Positions 43,341-51,869 are shown, counted from the stretch's first letter. The stretch: DNA of 64,000 nt from Thainema sp966674685 (GCA_966674685.1 CBKWJC010000002.1:62001-126000); one strand, 5' to 3'. A program made the numbers and translations. The notes: generated by a model from the sequence alone, not told the origin.

Positions 43341-46300
43341 ATGTCCTTTTCTTCGATTACTCGCGCCCTCGGACGATCAAAACTGGCTGTAGAACTGCTG
43401 GAAAAGCTGCATCAGCAGGGTGAACTGACGCTCAATGGGGTGGCTCGTTTGCCCAAAGGTCTGGTCAGTTCGGCGCTGGCTCAATCTCAGTCTCGACCCT
43501 TGGTAGTTGTAACCGCAACCCTTGAAGAAGCTGGACGCTGGGCGGCTCAACTCGATGCAATGGGCTGGCAGACGGTGCATTTTTATCCCACGTCAGAATC
43601 CTCGCCCTACGAGCCGTTTGATACCGAGGCGGAAATGACCTGGGGGCAGATGCAGGTACTGGCGGATTTAATTCGTAGCCGTACCGCTCAGAACACAGAT
43701 ACGCCAGTAGATAGCCAAGCCAATGGCAAAGCTAATGGTAAATCCGGCGGCAAACCCAATGCTCCGTTTGCCATTGTCGCAACTGAACGAGCGCTTCAGC
43801 CGCTATTGCCACCCGTCCAGATTTTTCAAGACTATTGCGTCAATGTGCGGCAGGGGGATGAACTGAATCTCAAATCCCTTTCCCATCGGCTTGCTCGTTT
43901 GGGTTACGAGAAAGTTTCTCAGGTGGAACTGGAAGGCCAGTGGAGCCAGCGGGGCGACATCATCGACGTGTTTCCCGTGGCCTCTGAGCTACCCGTTCGT
44001 TTAGAGCTATTTGGTGATGAGGTGGATCGGATTCGTGAATTTGATCCCGCCAGTCAGCGATCGCTAGACAAAATCAACCAGATTACGCTGACGGCCACCA
44101 GCTTTTCGCCCATCGTCTTCGATGCCCTCCAGGAAAACGACCTGCTAAATCGCCTGCCTGTTTCCGACGAAGAAAAGGAGCAGTTGAGCACCGGACAGCC
44201 GATTGACGGGATGCGGCGGTTCTTGGGGCTAGCCTTTGGTCAAACGGCTTCGCTGCTGGATTACTTACCGGACAATACGCTGATTGCGCTGGATGAACCG
44301 GAACAGTGTCGCGCCCACAGCGATCGCTGGTTAGAGCACGTCGAAGATCACTGGCTGGAAGTCAATCCCCACCTGTTGTCAGGCTCCGATGCTCAGTCCG
44401 ATCAGTACGCCTTTGTCAAAATCCATCGTGCCTTTGACGAATCGCTGGCTGAAATGGAGCGGTTCCAGCGGCTGAATCTGTCGGAGATTGCTGAAGCGAA
44501 TACTGGTTTAAATCTGGCTAGTCGCCCCGTGCCTGCGATTCCCCACCAGTTTGGCAAGCTAGCCGAGACGCTGAGAGAGGAGCGCGATCGCAACTTCTCA
44601 ATTTGGTTAGTATCAGCTCAGCCGTCCCGCTGTGTCGCGCTGCTGCAAGAGCACGACTGTCCCGCCCAGTTTGTACCCAATCCGCGCGACTATCCGGCGA
44701 TTGACAAGCTGCAAACGCAGCATACGCCTGTGGCGGTCAAGTATTCGGGACTGGCGGAGTTAGAAGGGTTTGTGCTGCCCACTTTCCGTTTAGTGGTGGT
44801 GACTGACCGGGAATTCTTTGGTCAGCATACGCTAGCGACGCCGAGCTATGTGCGGAAGCGGCGACGGGCGGCCTCCAAGCAGGTCGATCCGAACAAGCTG
44901 CGCCCCGGTGACTTTGTCGTGCATCGCAACCACGGCATCGGCCAGTTCATCAAGCTGGAAAGTCTGACGATTAACAACGAAACGCGGGAATACTTGGTCT
45001 TAAAGTATGAAGACGGGCTGCTGCGAGTGGCTGCCGATCAGGTGGGTTCCCTCTCCCGCTTCCGCAGCACGGGCGGTGAGCGCCCAACGCTGAACAAGAT
45101 GTCCGGCAAAGCCTGGGAGCGCACCAAGAGCAAAGTCCGCAAGGCGATTAAGAAAGTAGCAGTGGATCTGCTCCAGCTCTACGCGCAGCGGGCGCAGAAT
45201 ACAGGTTATGCTTACCCCACTGACATGCCCTGGCAGGAGGAACTAGAGGACTCGTTCCCCTATCAGCCGACGCCGGATCAGCTCAAGTCGGTGCAGGACG
45301 TGAAGCGGGATATGGAGAGCGATCGGCCAATGGATCGGCTGGTCTGCGGCGACGTGGGCTTTGGCAAAACTGAGGTGGCGATTCGCGCCATTTTTAAGGC
45401 GGTCACTGCCGGAAAGCAAGTGGCGCTGCTGGCTCCCACCACGATTTTGACGCAGCAGCACTATCACACGCTGAAGGAGCGATTTGCCCCCTACCCCATC
45501 CAGGTCGGCTTGCTAAACCGTTTCCGGACGGCCAGTGAGCGCAAGGACATCCAGCAGCGGCTGGCGACGGGTGAGCTAGACGTGGTGGTGGGTACGCACC
45601 AGCTTTTGGGCAAAGCTGTCCAGTTCAAAGACCTGGGCCTACTCGTGGTGGACGAAGAGCAGCGATTCGGCGTCAACCAAAAAGAAAAGATCAAGGCCAT
45701 GAAGACGCAGGTGGACGTGCTCACCCTCAGCGCCACGCCAATTCCCCGGACGCTCTACATGGCGCTGTCTGGGGTGCGGGAAATGAGCCTGATCACCACG
45801 CCGCCGCCGTCCCGTCGTCCGATTAAAACCCATCTCTCACCCTACGATCCGGAAACGGTGCGCTCGGCCATTCGCCAAGAGCTGGATCGGGGCGGTCAGG
45901 TGTTTTACGTTGTGCCCCGCGTCGAGGGCATTGAAGAGATTTCCGCTCGGCTGCGGGAGATGGTGCCCAGTGCCCGACTTGCGATCGCACATGGTCAAAT
46001 GCCCGAAGGTGAACTGGAGGCGACAATGCTGGCCTTCAGCACGGGCGAGGCGGATATTCTCCTCTGTACAACAATTATCGAATCCGGACTCGATATTCCC
46101 CGCGTCAACACCATCCTGATTGAAGACGCCCAGCGATTTGGTCTGTCGCAGCTCTATCAGTTGCGGGGTCGCGTCGGGCGGGCGGGCATTCAAGCCCATG
46201 CTTGGCTGCTTTATCCTAAGCAGAGTTCGCTGACCGACAAAGCGCGTAAACGTCTACGAGCCATCCAGGAATTTACTCAGCTTGGCTCTGGCTATCAATT

Positions 46301-46919
46301 AGCGATGCGCGATATGGAAATTCGCGGCGTGGGTAATCTGCTCGGTGCCGAACAGTCCGGTCAGATGGAGGCGATTGGCTTTGACCTCTATATGGAAATG
46401 CTGGAAGAGTCGTTGGCCGAAATTCGCGGTCAGGAAATCCCGCAGGTGGACGAGACTCAAATCGACCTCAACTTCACGGCTTTTATCCCTGCCGACTACA
46501 TTCCGGATCTGGATCAGAAGATGAGCGCCTATCGTGCGATCGCATCGGCTCAATCGAAGAAGGAACTGACCGAAATTGCCGCCGACTGGAACGATCGCTA
46601 TGGCCCGATCCCGGTAGCTGCCAGTCAACTGATTCGGATTATGGAGCTGAAGCAGGTGGCGCGCAAGCTCGGTTTCTCGCGGATTGCGCCCGAAGGCAAG
46701 CAGCATGTAGTGCTGGAAACGCCAATGGAAGAACCTGCCTGGAACCTGCTGAAGGAGAATCTGCCCGCTCACCTGCACTCGCGCTTTGTCTATTCGCCGG
46801 GTAAGGTGACGGTGCGCGGCTTGGGTTCGCTCAAACCCGATCAGCAGCTTGATAACTTGGTGGACTGGCTGAGCCGTATGCAGGGCGCATTACCAGAACC
46901 CGCTCTAGCTGAAAGGTAA
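43341..46919 (+). CDS. mfd: transcription-repair coupling factor Mfd
   Basis: 1192 residues. The UvrB-homologous N-terminal part contains AIVATERALQPLLPP and SQRGDIIDVFP; the RNA-polymerase interaction domain is around 510-590 (PGDFVVHRNHGIGQF, TREYLVLKYEDGLLRVAADQ); the SF2 translocase has Walker A GDVGFGKTEVAIRAI (about 671), the DEEQRFG box (about 771) and LRGRVGRAGIQAHAWL; the TRCF domain closes the protein. Mfd removes stalled RNA polymerase and recruits UvrA. A Gly/Asn/Lys-rich insert (about 125-140) is species-specific. The ATG at 43341 starts the usual first helix; the gene is a single unit. Confidence 0.97.
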   Translation: MSFSSITRALGRSKLAVELLEKLHQQGELTLNGVARLPKGLVSSALAQSQSRPLVVVTATLEEAGRWAAQLDAMGWQTVHFYPTSESSPYEPFDTEAEMTWGQMQVLADLIRSRTAQNTDTPVDSQANGKANGKSGGKPNAPFAIVATERALQPLLPPVQIFQDYCVNVRQGDELNLKSLSHRLARLGYEKVSQVELEGQWSQRGDIIDVFPVASELPVRLELFGDEVDRIREFDPASQRSLDKINQITLTATSFSPIVFDALQENDLLNRLPVSDEEKEQLSTGQPIDGMRRFLGLAFGQTASLLDYLPDNTLIALDEPEQCRAHSDRWLEHVEDHWLEVNPHLLSGSDAQSDQYAFVKIHRAFDESLAEMERFQRLNLSEIAEANTGLNLASRPVPAIPHQFGKLAETLREERDRNFSIWLVSAQPSRCVALLQEHDCPAQFVPNPRDYPAIDKLQTQHTPVAVKYSGLAELEGFVLPTFRLVVVTDREFFGQHTLATPSYVRKRRRAASKQVDPNKLRPGDFVVHRNHGIGQFIKLESLTINNETREYLVLKYEDGLLRVAADQVGSLSRFRSTGGERPTLNKMSGKAWERTKSKVRKAIKKVAVDLLQLYAQRAQNTGYAYPTDMPWQEELEDSFPYQPTPDQLKSVQDVKRDMESDRPMDRLVCGDVGFGKTEVAIRAIFKAVTAGKQVALLAPTTILTQQHYHTLKERFAPYPIQVGLLNRFRTASERKDIQQRLATGELDVVVGTHQLLGKAVQFKDLGLLVVDEEQRFGVNQKEKIKAMKTQVDVLTLSATPIPRTLYMALSGVREMSLITTPPPSRRPIKTHLSPYDPETVRSAIRQELDRGGQVFYVVPRVEGIEEISARLREMVPSARLAIAHGQMPEGELEATMLAFSTGEADILLCTTIIESGLDIPRVNTILIEDAQRFGLSQLYQLRGRVGRAGIQAHAWLLYPKQSSLTDKARKRLRAIQEFTQLGSGYQLAMRDMEIRGVGNLLGAEQSGQMEAIGFDLYMEMLEESLAEIRGQEIPQVDETQIDLNFTAFIPADYIPDLDQKMSAYRAIASAQSKKELTEIAADWNDRYGPIPVAASQLIRIMELKQVARKLGFSRIAPEGKQHVVLETPMEEPAWNLLKENLPAHLHSRFVYSPGKVTVRGLGSLKPDQQLDNLVDWLSRMQGALPEPALAER

Positions 46920-47110
46920 ATTCCTCCACATCAGATTACGGCGACGCCGTTTCTGCAATTTATCTTGATATTTGCTGTGATCTGTGTCAGCTCTTGATGA
47001 CTTGGGCACTCTAATTTTATGTTCCTTTAAGATCTGCCCTTGATCTTTCTTGGGTATCTCAGGGTGGAAAGATTCTACTCTCCGAATCCCAAGTAGACAA
47101 ATTAACTGAT

Positions 47111-48073
47111 ATGGAAACACCCAAATATCCAGAACAAGAAGTCGAACGCCTTGACACACTCAAAGCGCTGCATTTATTGGATACAGACCCAGAAGAGCGT
47201 TTTGATCGACTGACCCGTTTAGCCAAACGCTTATTTGGTGTTCCTATTGCCTTGGTGAGCCTAGTTGACTTTAATCGGCAGTGGTTCAAATCCAGTCAGG
47301 GATTATCCGCCCAAGAAACCCCACGGGAAATCTCGTTCTGTGGTCACACTATTTTGGGAAATGATGTCTTGGTCGTACCTGACACGCTATTAGACAAACG
47401 GTTTTACAATAATCCGCTGGTTGTCAACGATCCGCATATTCGCTTTTATGCAGGTGTGCCGCTGCAAGTACCCAACGGAAGTAAGCTGGGTACATTGTGT
47501 TTAATTGATCGCGATCCGCGAGCAATGAGCCAAGAGGATTTGGAGTTGCTCCGCGATTTGGGACACATGGCCGAGCGGGAACTAGCAGCCGTTCAGCTTG
47601 CCACACTAGATGATTTGACGCTGATTTCCAATCGGCGCGGGCTGATGGCGCTCGGTTCGCATACTCTAAATCTCTGTACGCGTCTGGAAAAGAAGGCGAT
47701 TTTACTGCTGTTTGATCTGAATAGCTTTAAAGCCATTAATGATCGCTATGGCCATGCGGAGGGCGATCGCGCCCTCGTTGCTTTTGCTCAAATTCTCAGG
47801 GATACGTTTCGCGAATCTGATGTGATTGCCAGACTGGGGGGAGACGAATTTGTGGTGTTACTGAGCCAGGTTGATGTGGCTGACATTGAACTGATCTTCA
47901 AGCGGCTCACGCAAGCTTGTGATGACCACAATCTTCAAATGGCTCGCGGTTATCAGTTGTCCTACAGCGTGGGTTTAGCGGAATTTGATTGGGAGCGATC
48001 GCAGTCTATCGATGACTTATTACAAATAGCCGATCAGCAAATGTATGTGAATAAAAAGAGTCGCTGTTCTTAG
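47111..48073 (+). CDS. GAF-GGDEF diguanylate cyclase
   Basis: 320 residues: a GAF domain (about 28-160; VPIALVSLVDFNRQWFKS, SFCGHTIL, RFYAGVPLQV) followed by a GGDEF domain (about 163-318). The active site GGDEF is intact at 243-247 (ARLGGDEFVV), preceded at exactly five residues by the I-site RESD (234-237), so the cyclase should be active and product-inhibited. It makes cyclic di-GMP from GTP. The GAF lacks the cysteine motifs of bilin-binding GAFs that I would look for, and resembles the redox or small-ligand type. No EAL domain. A small membrane-protein gene follows after 22 bases and may be co-transcribed. Confidence 0.92.
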   Translation: METPKYPEQEVERLDTLKALHLLDTDPEERFDRLTRLAKRLFGVPIALVSLVDFNRQWFKSSQGLSAQETPREISFCGHTILGNDVLVVPDTLLDKRFYNNPLVVNDPHIRFYAGVPLQVPNGSKLGTLCLIDRDPRAMSQEDLELLRDLGHMAERELAAVQLATLDDLTLISNRRGLMALGSHTLNLCTRLEKKAILLLFDLNSFKAINDRYGHAEGDRALVAFAQILRDTFRESDVIARLGGDEFVVLLSQVDVADIELIFKRLTQACDDHNLQMARGYQLSYSVGLAEFDWERSQSIDDLLQIADQQMYVNKKSRCS

Positions 48074-48095
48074 ATTCTCTATTACCAATACCTGT

Positions 48096-48467
48096 ATGAG
48101 TAGAAGCGGTTGGAATATCTGGACAATATTGGGTATTCTCACAATCCTGACGACTGTTTTGTTCTTGGCCGGAGTGCCAGAGCGGCTGGCAGTTTTGCCA
48201 CCGGATCAGCATCCCAAACTCATTATTGGTGTTGCTATTTTCACTTGTCTGTTAATTGCGATCGCACTGGCCTGCTTAGTGCCAAAGAGCCGTCCATTTA
48301 CACTGCGAATTTTGGGCACGATTGGGCTGATAGGAAGTGTGTTTATTTTGGTAGACGGTTTTCAACAGCGCAATTTTTCCCAGTTTCCGATTACTCTTGT
48401 ATTTTGGTTGCCCGGTTCGATTTATTTACTCCTCAAGGGCAAGATGAACAGCGAATCTTCTGAATAG
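48096..48467 (+). CDS. small membrane protein of four helices, unknown
   Basis: 123 residues with four transmembrane segments (about 8-28, 41-62, 71-88 and 96-113). Between helices 1 and 2 lies GVPERLAVLPPDQHPKL. I do not recognise the family. It begins 22 bases after the diguanylate cyclase stop, on the same strand, so it is probably in the same transcript; whether it acts with c-di-GMP is unknown. Confidence 0.65.
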   Translation: MSRSGWNIWTILGILTILTTVLFLAGVPERLAVLPPDQHPKLIIGVAIFTCLLIAIALACLVPKSRPFTLRILGTIGLIGSVFILVDGFQQRNFSQFPITLVFWLPGSIYLLLKGKMNSESSE

Positions 48468-48472
48468 GTGAA

Positions 48473-48510
48473 AGTGCGATCGCAGTTTTTGGAAAAGTGC
48501 GATCGCATCA
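48473..48510. repeat. HIP1 pair, left copy flanking the orphan antitoxin-like gene
   Basis: AAGTGCGATCGCAG, a short T/G spacer, then AAGTGCGATCGCAT. An inverted relative of this pair lies at 48820-48862. Confidence 0.55.
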
Positions 48511-48538
48511 GTAAAAGTAGCCAAATTCTTGCTAATGG

Positions 48539-48751
48539 TTAAATAACTCTATCAGTATCAAGTTGCACTACACCGACTAGGCTTTGAGTCCAGGGATCGA
48601 GACTAGCGAGAAACTGTTTATCCAAATCGGATGAAGTGTTGATGTTGGACGCTGTTTCTTGCTGAATGGACGCTAAGAGAGACTGGACAAGGTACCAGCG
48701 GTCTTGGAGGGGGAGCTGCAATATTTGCTGCTGCAATTCTTGTAGAGTCAT
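48539..48751 (-). CDS. small antitoxin-like protein, orphan
   Basis: 70 residues. The N-terminus MTLQELQQQILQLPLQDRWY then LVQSLLASIQQE is shared with many short cyanobacterial proteins annotated as addiction-module or antitoxin-like. The C-terminal DPWTQSLVGVVQL is also characteristic, but homologues as I recall continue further into a Y-x-x-YLEEKY tail that is absent here, so it may be truncated. There is no toxin gene directly after it. An in-frame start at 48838 would add 29 residues outside the conserved part. Confidence 0.55.
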   Translation of the reverse strand: MTLQELQQQILQLPLQDRWYLVQSLLASIQQETASNINTSSDLDKQFLASLDPWTQSLVGVVQLDTDRVI

Positions 48752-49061
48752 CACCGATAAGCCTTGGCTGATGTCATCTGTACTTAAAGCATAACCAATT
48801 GTCTGCCAGAGAAAGGAATAGCGCGATCGCACTTCCATCCTTCAAAACCGCGATCGCACTTCGTTACACGCGAGGGCCAAAATTTCCCCTGATCACAGGC
48901 TTACAGCTAGAAGATTGGAGTCAGGGCAGGTTAAAGAACATACATTGCGCCGGAAACAGATTATTTTCAGTTATCTCCAGGGAATACTAAAAGGCGAAAC
49001 AGGAAAACGCCCGAATCTTGTGTAGTTGCAGCAAAATAGCCCAAGTCAATAGGTGGAACAG
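48752..49061. other. intergenic region at the left side of the accessory island
   Basis: Contains the right-hand HIP1 pair and, beyond 48863, an AT-rich promoter-sized stretch for the next gene. No family resemblance in the open frame at 48799-48990. Confidence 0.45.
48820..48862. repeat. HIP1 pair, right copy (inverted)
   Basis: GCGCGATCGCACTTCC, a spacer, then CCGCGATCGCACTTCG: the reverse complement layout of 48473-48510. Confidence 0.55.
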
Positions 49062-50264
49062 ATGCTAGGTAAAGCTAATTACTCAAAGCTGGTTATTGGA
49101 GATATAGACAATCCTTTTGCTGAAATTGAGCCATTTGAGCCAGAAACACACCAAGGAACTCATAAAAAGATTCCTTTGACTTCTACTCAAATGGGAGATT
49201 TGGGAGCCATTTTTCAGCATATTCCGGCACTTGCAAGTAATCTTCTGACTGCTACCAGTAGCACCTACATCATGCGATTTTCACCTGAGGTTGCTAAAGG
49301 AATAGCAGATGGAACATATTCCATAATGAAAGCTACTGAAGGAGGTGTGAGAGCGATCGCTGTAGATTCTCAAGGAAGAATAGTAGGGCAGGCTGCTTTA
49401 TTATCTGCATCAAGTATTCAACTAGCAGCAGCCGTTACAGTTGTATGGCAAGGTTTGGCTATTATCACAGCACAACATTATTTGTCAGAAATAAACTCTA
49501 AACTAGAAGACATCAAAAAAGAGCTGATCGCAATTAAAGAGCATATGGAGGCTAAAGACTATTCAGTCTTGCAAAGCAGCTTAAAGCAAATCAAAGAAAT
49601 CAGTCTAACACTTGAAAGCTCTGACTTAGATAAAGATGAAAGAAACGCCAGCATAAATGAATTGAAAAGGATTGAGCGGGATTGCGGAGAAGTCTATTAT
49701 ACTTATCACAAACTAATGGAAAAAGAATTTCAGATATTTGGCAAGTCTGATTTCTCTGATTTTTGGCAACCTAAGTTTGGAGAGGCTATTCAGAAAGGGC
49801 TGAGCTATGTCAATTATGCAGAGGTTACAATCAAAGCTATCTTTGTTCAAATACTCTCTGTTTTATTGCGTTGCTCAATACCTGGAAACAAGCTAGCAAA
49901 AATTCATGCATTAGAAGTTTTGAACAAAGAGTTAGACACTTGGCTTTCCTTACAGAATAAATTTCATTCCTTATTTCAAGACAAAATAATTAACGATGCG
50001 GATTCCTTTGTTCCTGTAGATATGATTCAAAATTTCTTCGGACAAGGAAAGCCTTTAGCAAAGGCAAGACGGCACATCTTAGACGGAGCAATGGAAAAGA
50101 AAGACGAAGCAATGGAAATGCACTACAGCCTTAAGCTAGCAGTAGAAGATAAGCTGGAATTCTTATCGGATAATAAACCGCAAGCATTGCCAATGGCTTT
50201 GTCAATTTCGGTAGATAGTAACTACCGTGTAACTCAAGTCCGTGAGTATAAACCAAGCAACTAG
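49062..50264 (+). CDS. uncharacterised protein with hydrophobic helix and coiled coil, AT-rich gene
   Basis: 400 residues from the ATG at 49062, which has AGGTGG six bases upstream (a GTG at 49053 is in frame). I do not recognise the function. Residues 67-112 (TYIMRFSPEVAKGIADGTYS, then GGVRAIAVDSQGRIVGQA) form a conserved-looking beta-rich block; a hydrophobic stretch follows (about 111-139, IQLAAAVTVVWQGLAIITAQ); then an evident coiled coil (about 141-165, INSKLEDIKKELIAIKEHME) and an all-alpha C-terminal half with a further hydrophobic segment (about 255-280). That order recalls bacterial effector-like proteins that end in a membrane-active helix plus coiled coil, but this is resemblance only. 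The gene is AT-richer than its neighbours and has a single HIP1 site. A convergent XRE gene ends 32 bases beyond. Confidence 0.75.
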   Translation: MLGKANYSKLVIGDIDNPFAEIEPFEPETHQGTHKKIPLTSTQMGDLGAIFQHIPALASNLLTATSSTYIMRFSPEVAKGIADGTYSIMKATEGGVRAIAVDSQGRIVGQAALLSASSIQLAAAVTVVWQGLAIITAQHYLSEINSKLEDIKKELIAIKEHMEAKDYSVLQSSLKQIKEISLTLESSDLDKDERNASINELKRIERDCGEVYYTYHKLMEKEFQIFGKSDFSDFWQPKFGEAIQKGLSYVNYAEVTIKAIFVQILSVLLRCSIPGNKLAKIHALEVLNKELDTWLSLQNKFHSLFQDKIINDADSFVPVDMIQNFFGQGKPLAKARRHILDGAMEKKDEAMEMHYSLKLAVEDKLEFLSDNKPQALPMALSISVDSNYRVTQVREYKPSN

Positions 50265-50295
50265 CCTAAGAAAATTGGTTGGAAAGATTGAGACT

Positions 50296-50511
50296 TTAGC
50301 TAACTGGCCCTAAATCATCTGGTAAATCTTCAATTGTCCACTGCAAAATGCGACAGAGCGCTTTAACCTGCGGCAGCGTTAGCTTCGCCTCCTTATAGCG
50401 CCCCGTTTCCCAATTACTCACCGTCTGCACCGACACATTCGCCGCCGTTGCCACATCTCGCTGCGTCAAACCCAGCTCCTCGCGGCGCTGCTTCAGGACA
50501 GAATCAGACAT
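50296..50511 (-). CDS. XRE-family helix-turn-helix regulator
   Basis: 71 residues: one Cro/CI-type HTH (about 5-60), with LGLTQRDVATAANVSVQTVS and NWETGR as the turn and recognition helix. Small enough to be an autoregulator or antitoxin. It lies between the AT-rich gene (convergent) and the toxin-antitoxin pair (divergent, 72 bases), so the shared upstream gap is a likely operator site for it. Confidence 0.85.
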   Translation of the reverse strand: MSDSVLKQRREELGLTQRDVATAANVSVQTVSNWETGRYKEAKLTLPQVKALCRILQWTIEDLPDDLGPVS

Positions 50512-50583
50512 TTCGAATCAAGCACTGAATTTTCAGGGTTGCTAAAATTTTGGTCATAGGTTCTATGAAAAGGACTCAACTAC

Positions 50584-50838
50584 ATGACAATTGTCGTCAC
50601 CCTCAGCCCCGAACTAGAAGCAATCTTAATTAATAAAGCTGCCCAACGAGGTGAAGATGTAAATCTCGTTGCCTCTGAACTGCTGGCAAATGCTCTAGAG
50701 TGGGAAGTACAAGACTCAGCCGAAGCAATCCAGGGTATTCAACAAGGACTAGACGATTTCGAAGCTGGCCGATTTCGCTCATTTGACGAATTTACGCAAG
50801 AACAACGTCATAAATACAATTTGCCAGCAGACGAATGA
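50584..50838 (+). CDS. type II antitoxin
   Basis: 84 residues with a short N-terminal strand and helix (MTIVVTLSPELEAILINKAAQRGED) of the ribbon-helix-helix-like type and an acidic C-terminal tail (FEAGRFRSFDEFTQEQRHKY) that would wrap the toxin. The last 4 bases (ATGA) overlap the start of the toxin gene, a usual arrangement. Binds and neutralises the toxin and likely represses the operon. Close to ParD/RelB-type antitoxins; the exact type is unsure. Confidence 0.8.
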   Translation: MTIVVTLSPELEAILINKAAQRGEDVNLVASELLANALEWEVQDSAEAIQGIQQGLDDFEAGRFRSFDEFTQEQRHKYNLPADE

Positions 50839-51170
50839 AATACCGCATCGAAATTTCGAGCATTGCAGAAGCCGAGGCAGATCGAGCTTTTCTACGGTTA
50901 TCTCAAATTGCTTCCCCAGCTACAGCCAAGCAATGGTATGCAGGCTTAATACAGGCAATTGAGTCTTTGTCTCAGATGCCGAAACGCTGTTCACTAGCTA
51001 GAGAAAACACACATTTTAGCCAAGAAATTCGACAGCTCGTTTACGGCAAGGGACGAAATTCTTACCGTATCCTTTTCACAATTCTTGAACAAGAAACGCC
51101 AACCGTACGCATTTTACATATTCGACATGCTGCTCAGCAAACGCTTGGCGAAAACGCAGATGATGACTAA
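50835..51170 (+). CDS. RelE/ParE-family toxin
   Basis: 111 residues of the RelE/ParE fold: YRIEISSIAEAEADRAFLRL at the start, an arginine-rich middle, LVYGKGRNSYRILFTIL and VRILHIRHAAQQTLG near the end. RelE acts on ribosome-bound mRNA and ParE on DNA gyrase; the C-terminal signature does not decide between them. The start overlaps the antitoxin stop by 4 bases. Complete, with no frameshift, so the pair is probably functional. Confidence 0.85.
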   Translation: MKYRIEISSIAEAEADRAFLRLSQIASPATAKQWYAGLIQAIESLSQMPKRCSLARENTHFSQEIRQLVYGKGRNSYRILFTILEQETPTVRILHIRHAAQQTLGENADDD

Positions 51171-51217
51171 TGGCTTGAGCAACAGCTAAATGTTTGATTA
51201 CTCCAAACGCTTATCAC

Positions 51218-51442
51218 CTATTGGGATTTCTCAGTTGCCTTCACTAACTCCTCCATTGAACAATTCAGCAACTCAATCAGCTTTTGTACCTGGGCAACCG
51301 TCATCTTCGGCGTCTTCGCGCTCGTTTCCCATACATAAATTGTTTTTTCCGTAACCCCCAGCGCCAACGCCACTTCACGGCGCGTCAAATTCGCACGATT
51401 ACGCAAATCCATCAGAGAGACTTGATCGCTCTGGTTCGTCAT
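51218..51442 (-). CDS. XRE-family helix-turn-helix regulator
   Basis: 74 residues with one HTH (about 12-66): ANLTRREVALALGVTEKTIY and VWETSAKTPKMT. The ATG at 51442 gives an HTH at the usual distance; an in-frame start at 51493 would read through the likely operator. Convergent with the toxin gene, 47 bases apart. A possible operator lies in front of it. Confidence 0.82.
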   Translation of the reverse strand: MTNQSDQVSLMDLRNRANLTRREVALALGVTEKTIYVWETSAKTPKMTVAQVQKLIELLNCSMEELVKATEKSQ

Positions 51443-51454
51443 ACTATACTGCTT

Positions 51455-51485
51455 GGTAATTACCGTTCGGTATAGAAAGAACGGT
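51455..51485. promoter_or_regulatory. possible operator of the XRE gene
   Basis: GGTAATTACC is a perfect 10-base palindrome at 51455-51464. It overlaps an inverted repeat ACCGTTC, ten bases, GAACGGT at 51462-51485. It lies 13-43 bases before the XRE gene start, so autoregulation is plausible. Confidence 0.45.
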
Positions 51486-51617
51486 GTGGTCAACTAATCT
51501 TCAACTGGCAAGTCGTCCCAGAAGCCGGGGCTTCGAGCCGATTGCCTTATTTAGTTTCTCATCAAGTGGTGAGCCTGTCGCCCATCGCTTCAAATTCGTA
51601 TGTCTGGAAATAGTCCT

Positions 51618-51860
51618 ATGAACTACCGCGACCAACTCCATCCCTGGTGCATCATCCGTATGCTGCCCAAAGCCCAGCGCATCACCATTGCCCGCTTTCG
51701 CCAGCGCAGTGCCGCTGAAGAACATCTCAAAGCCCTGCGTCGCCTCATGCCCAACGCTATCTTCGTCATCCTCTTTGAGCCACCCCCAACCTCGCCCAAT
51801 CAAACCAGCCAGTTATCCCAAAATGAACCAGCCGAATCCACACCGCTAGATCAGTGTTAA
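51618..51860 (+). CDS. small conserved cyanobacterial protein
   Basis: 80 residues starting at the ATG 51618 (MNYRDQLHPWCIIRMLPKAQ), followed by RITIARFRQRSAAEEHLKAL and AIFVILFEP. I recall many cyanobacterial small proteins with this MNYRDQLHPWCIxR start. Function unknown; one alpha/beta unit with a variable polar tail. An ATG at 51600 gives six more residues. It ends 10 bases before the stop of the convergent photolyase-related gene. Confidence 0.72.
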   Translation: MNYRDQLHPWCIIRMLPKAQRITIARFRQRSAAEEHLKALRRLMPNAIFVILFEPPPTSPNQTSQLSQNEPAESTPLDQC

Positions 51861-51869
51861 TAAAATAGG

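Noticed and set aside
48799..48990. 63-codon open frame upstream of the AT-rich gene
   Set aside because: It begins inside a HIP1 repeat and shows no conserved pattern.
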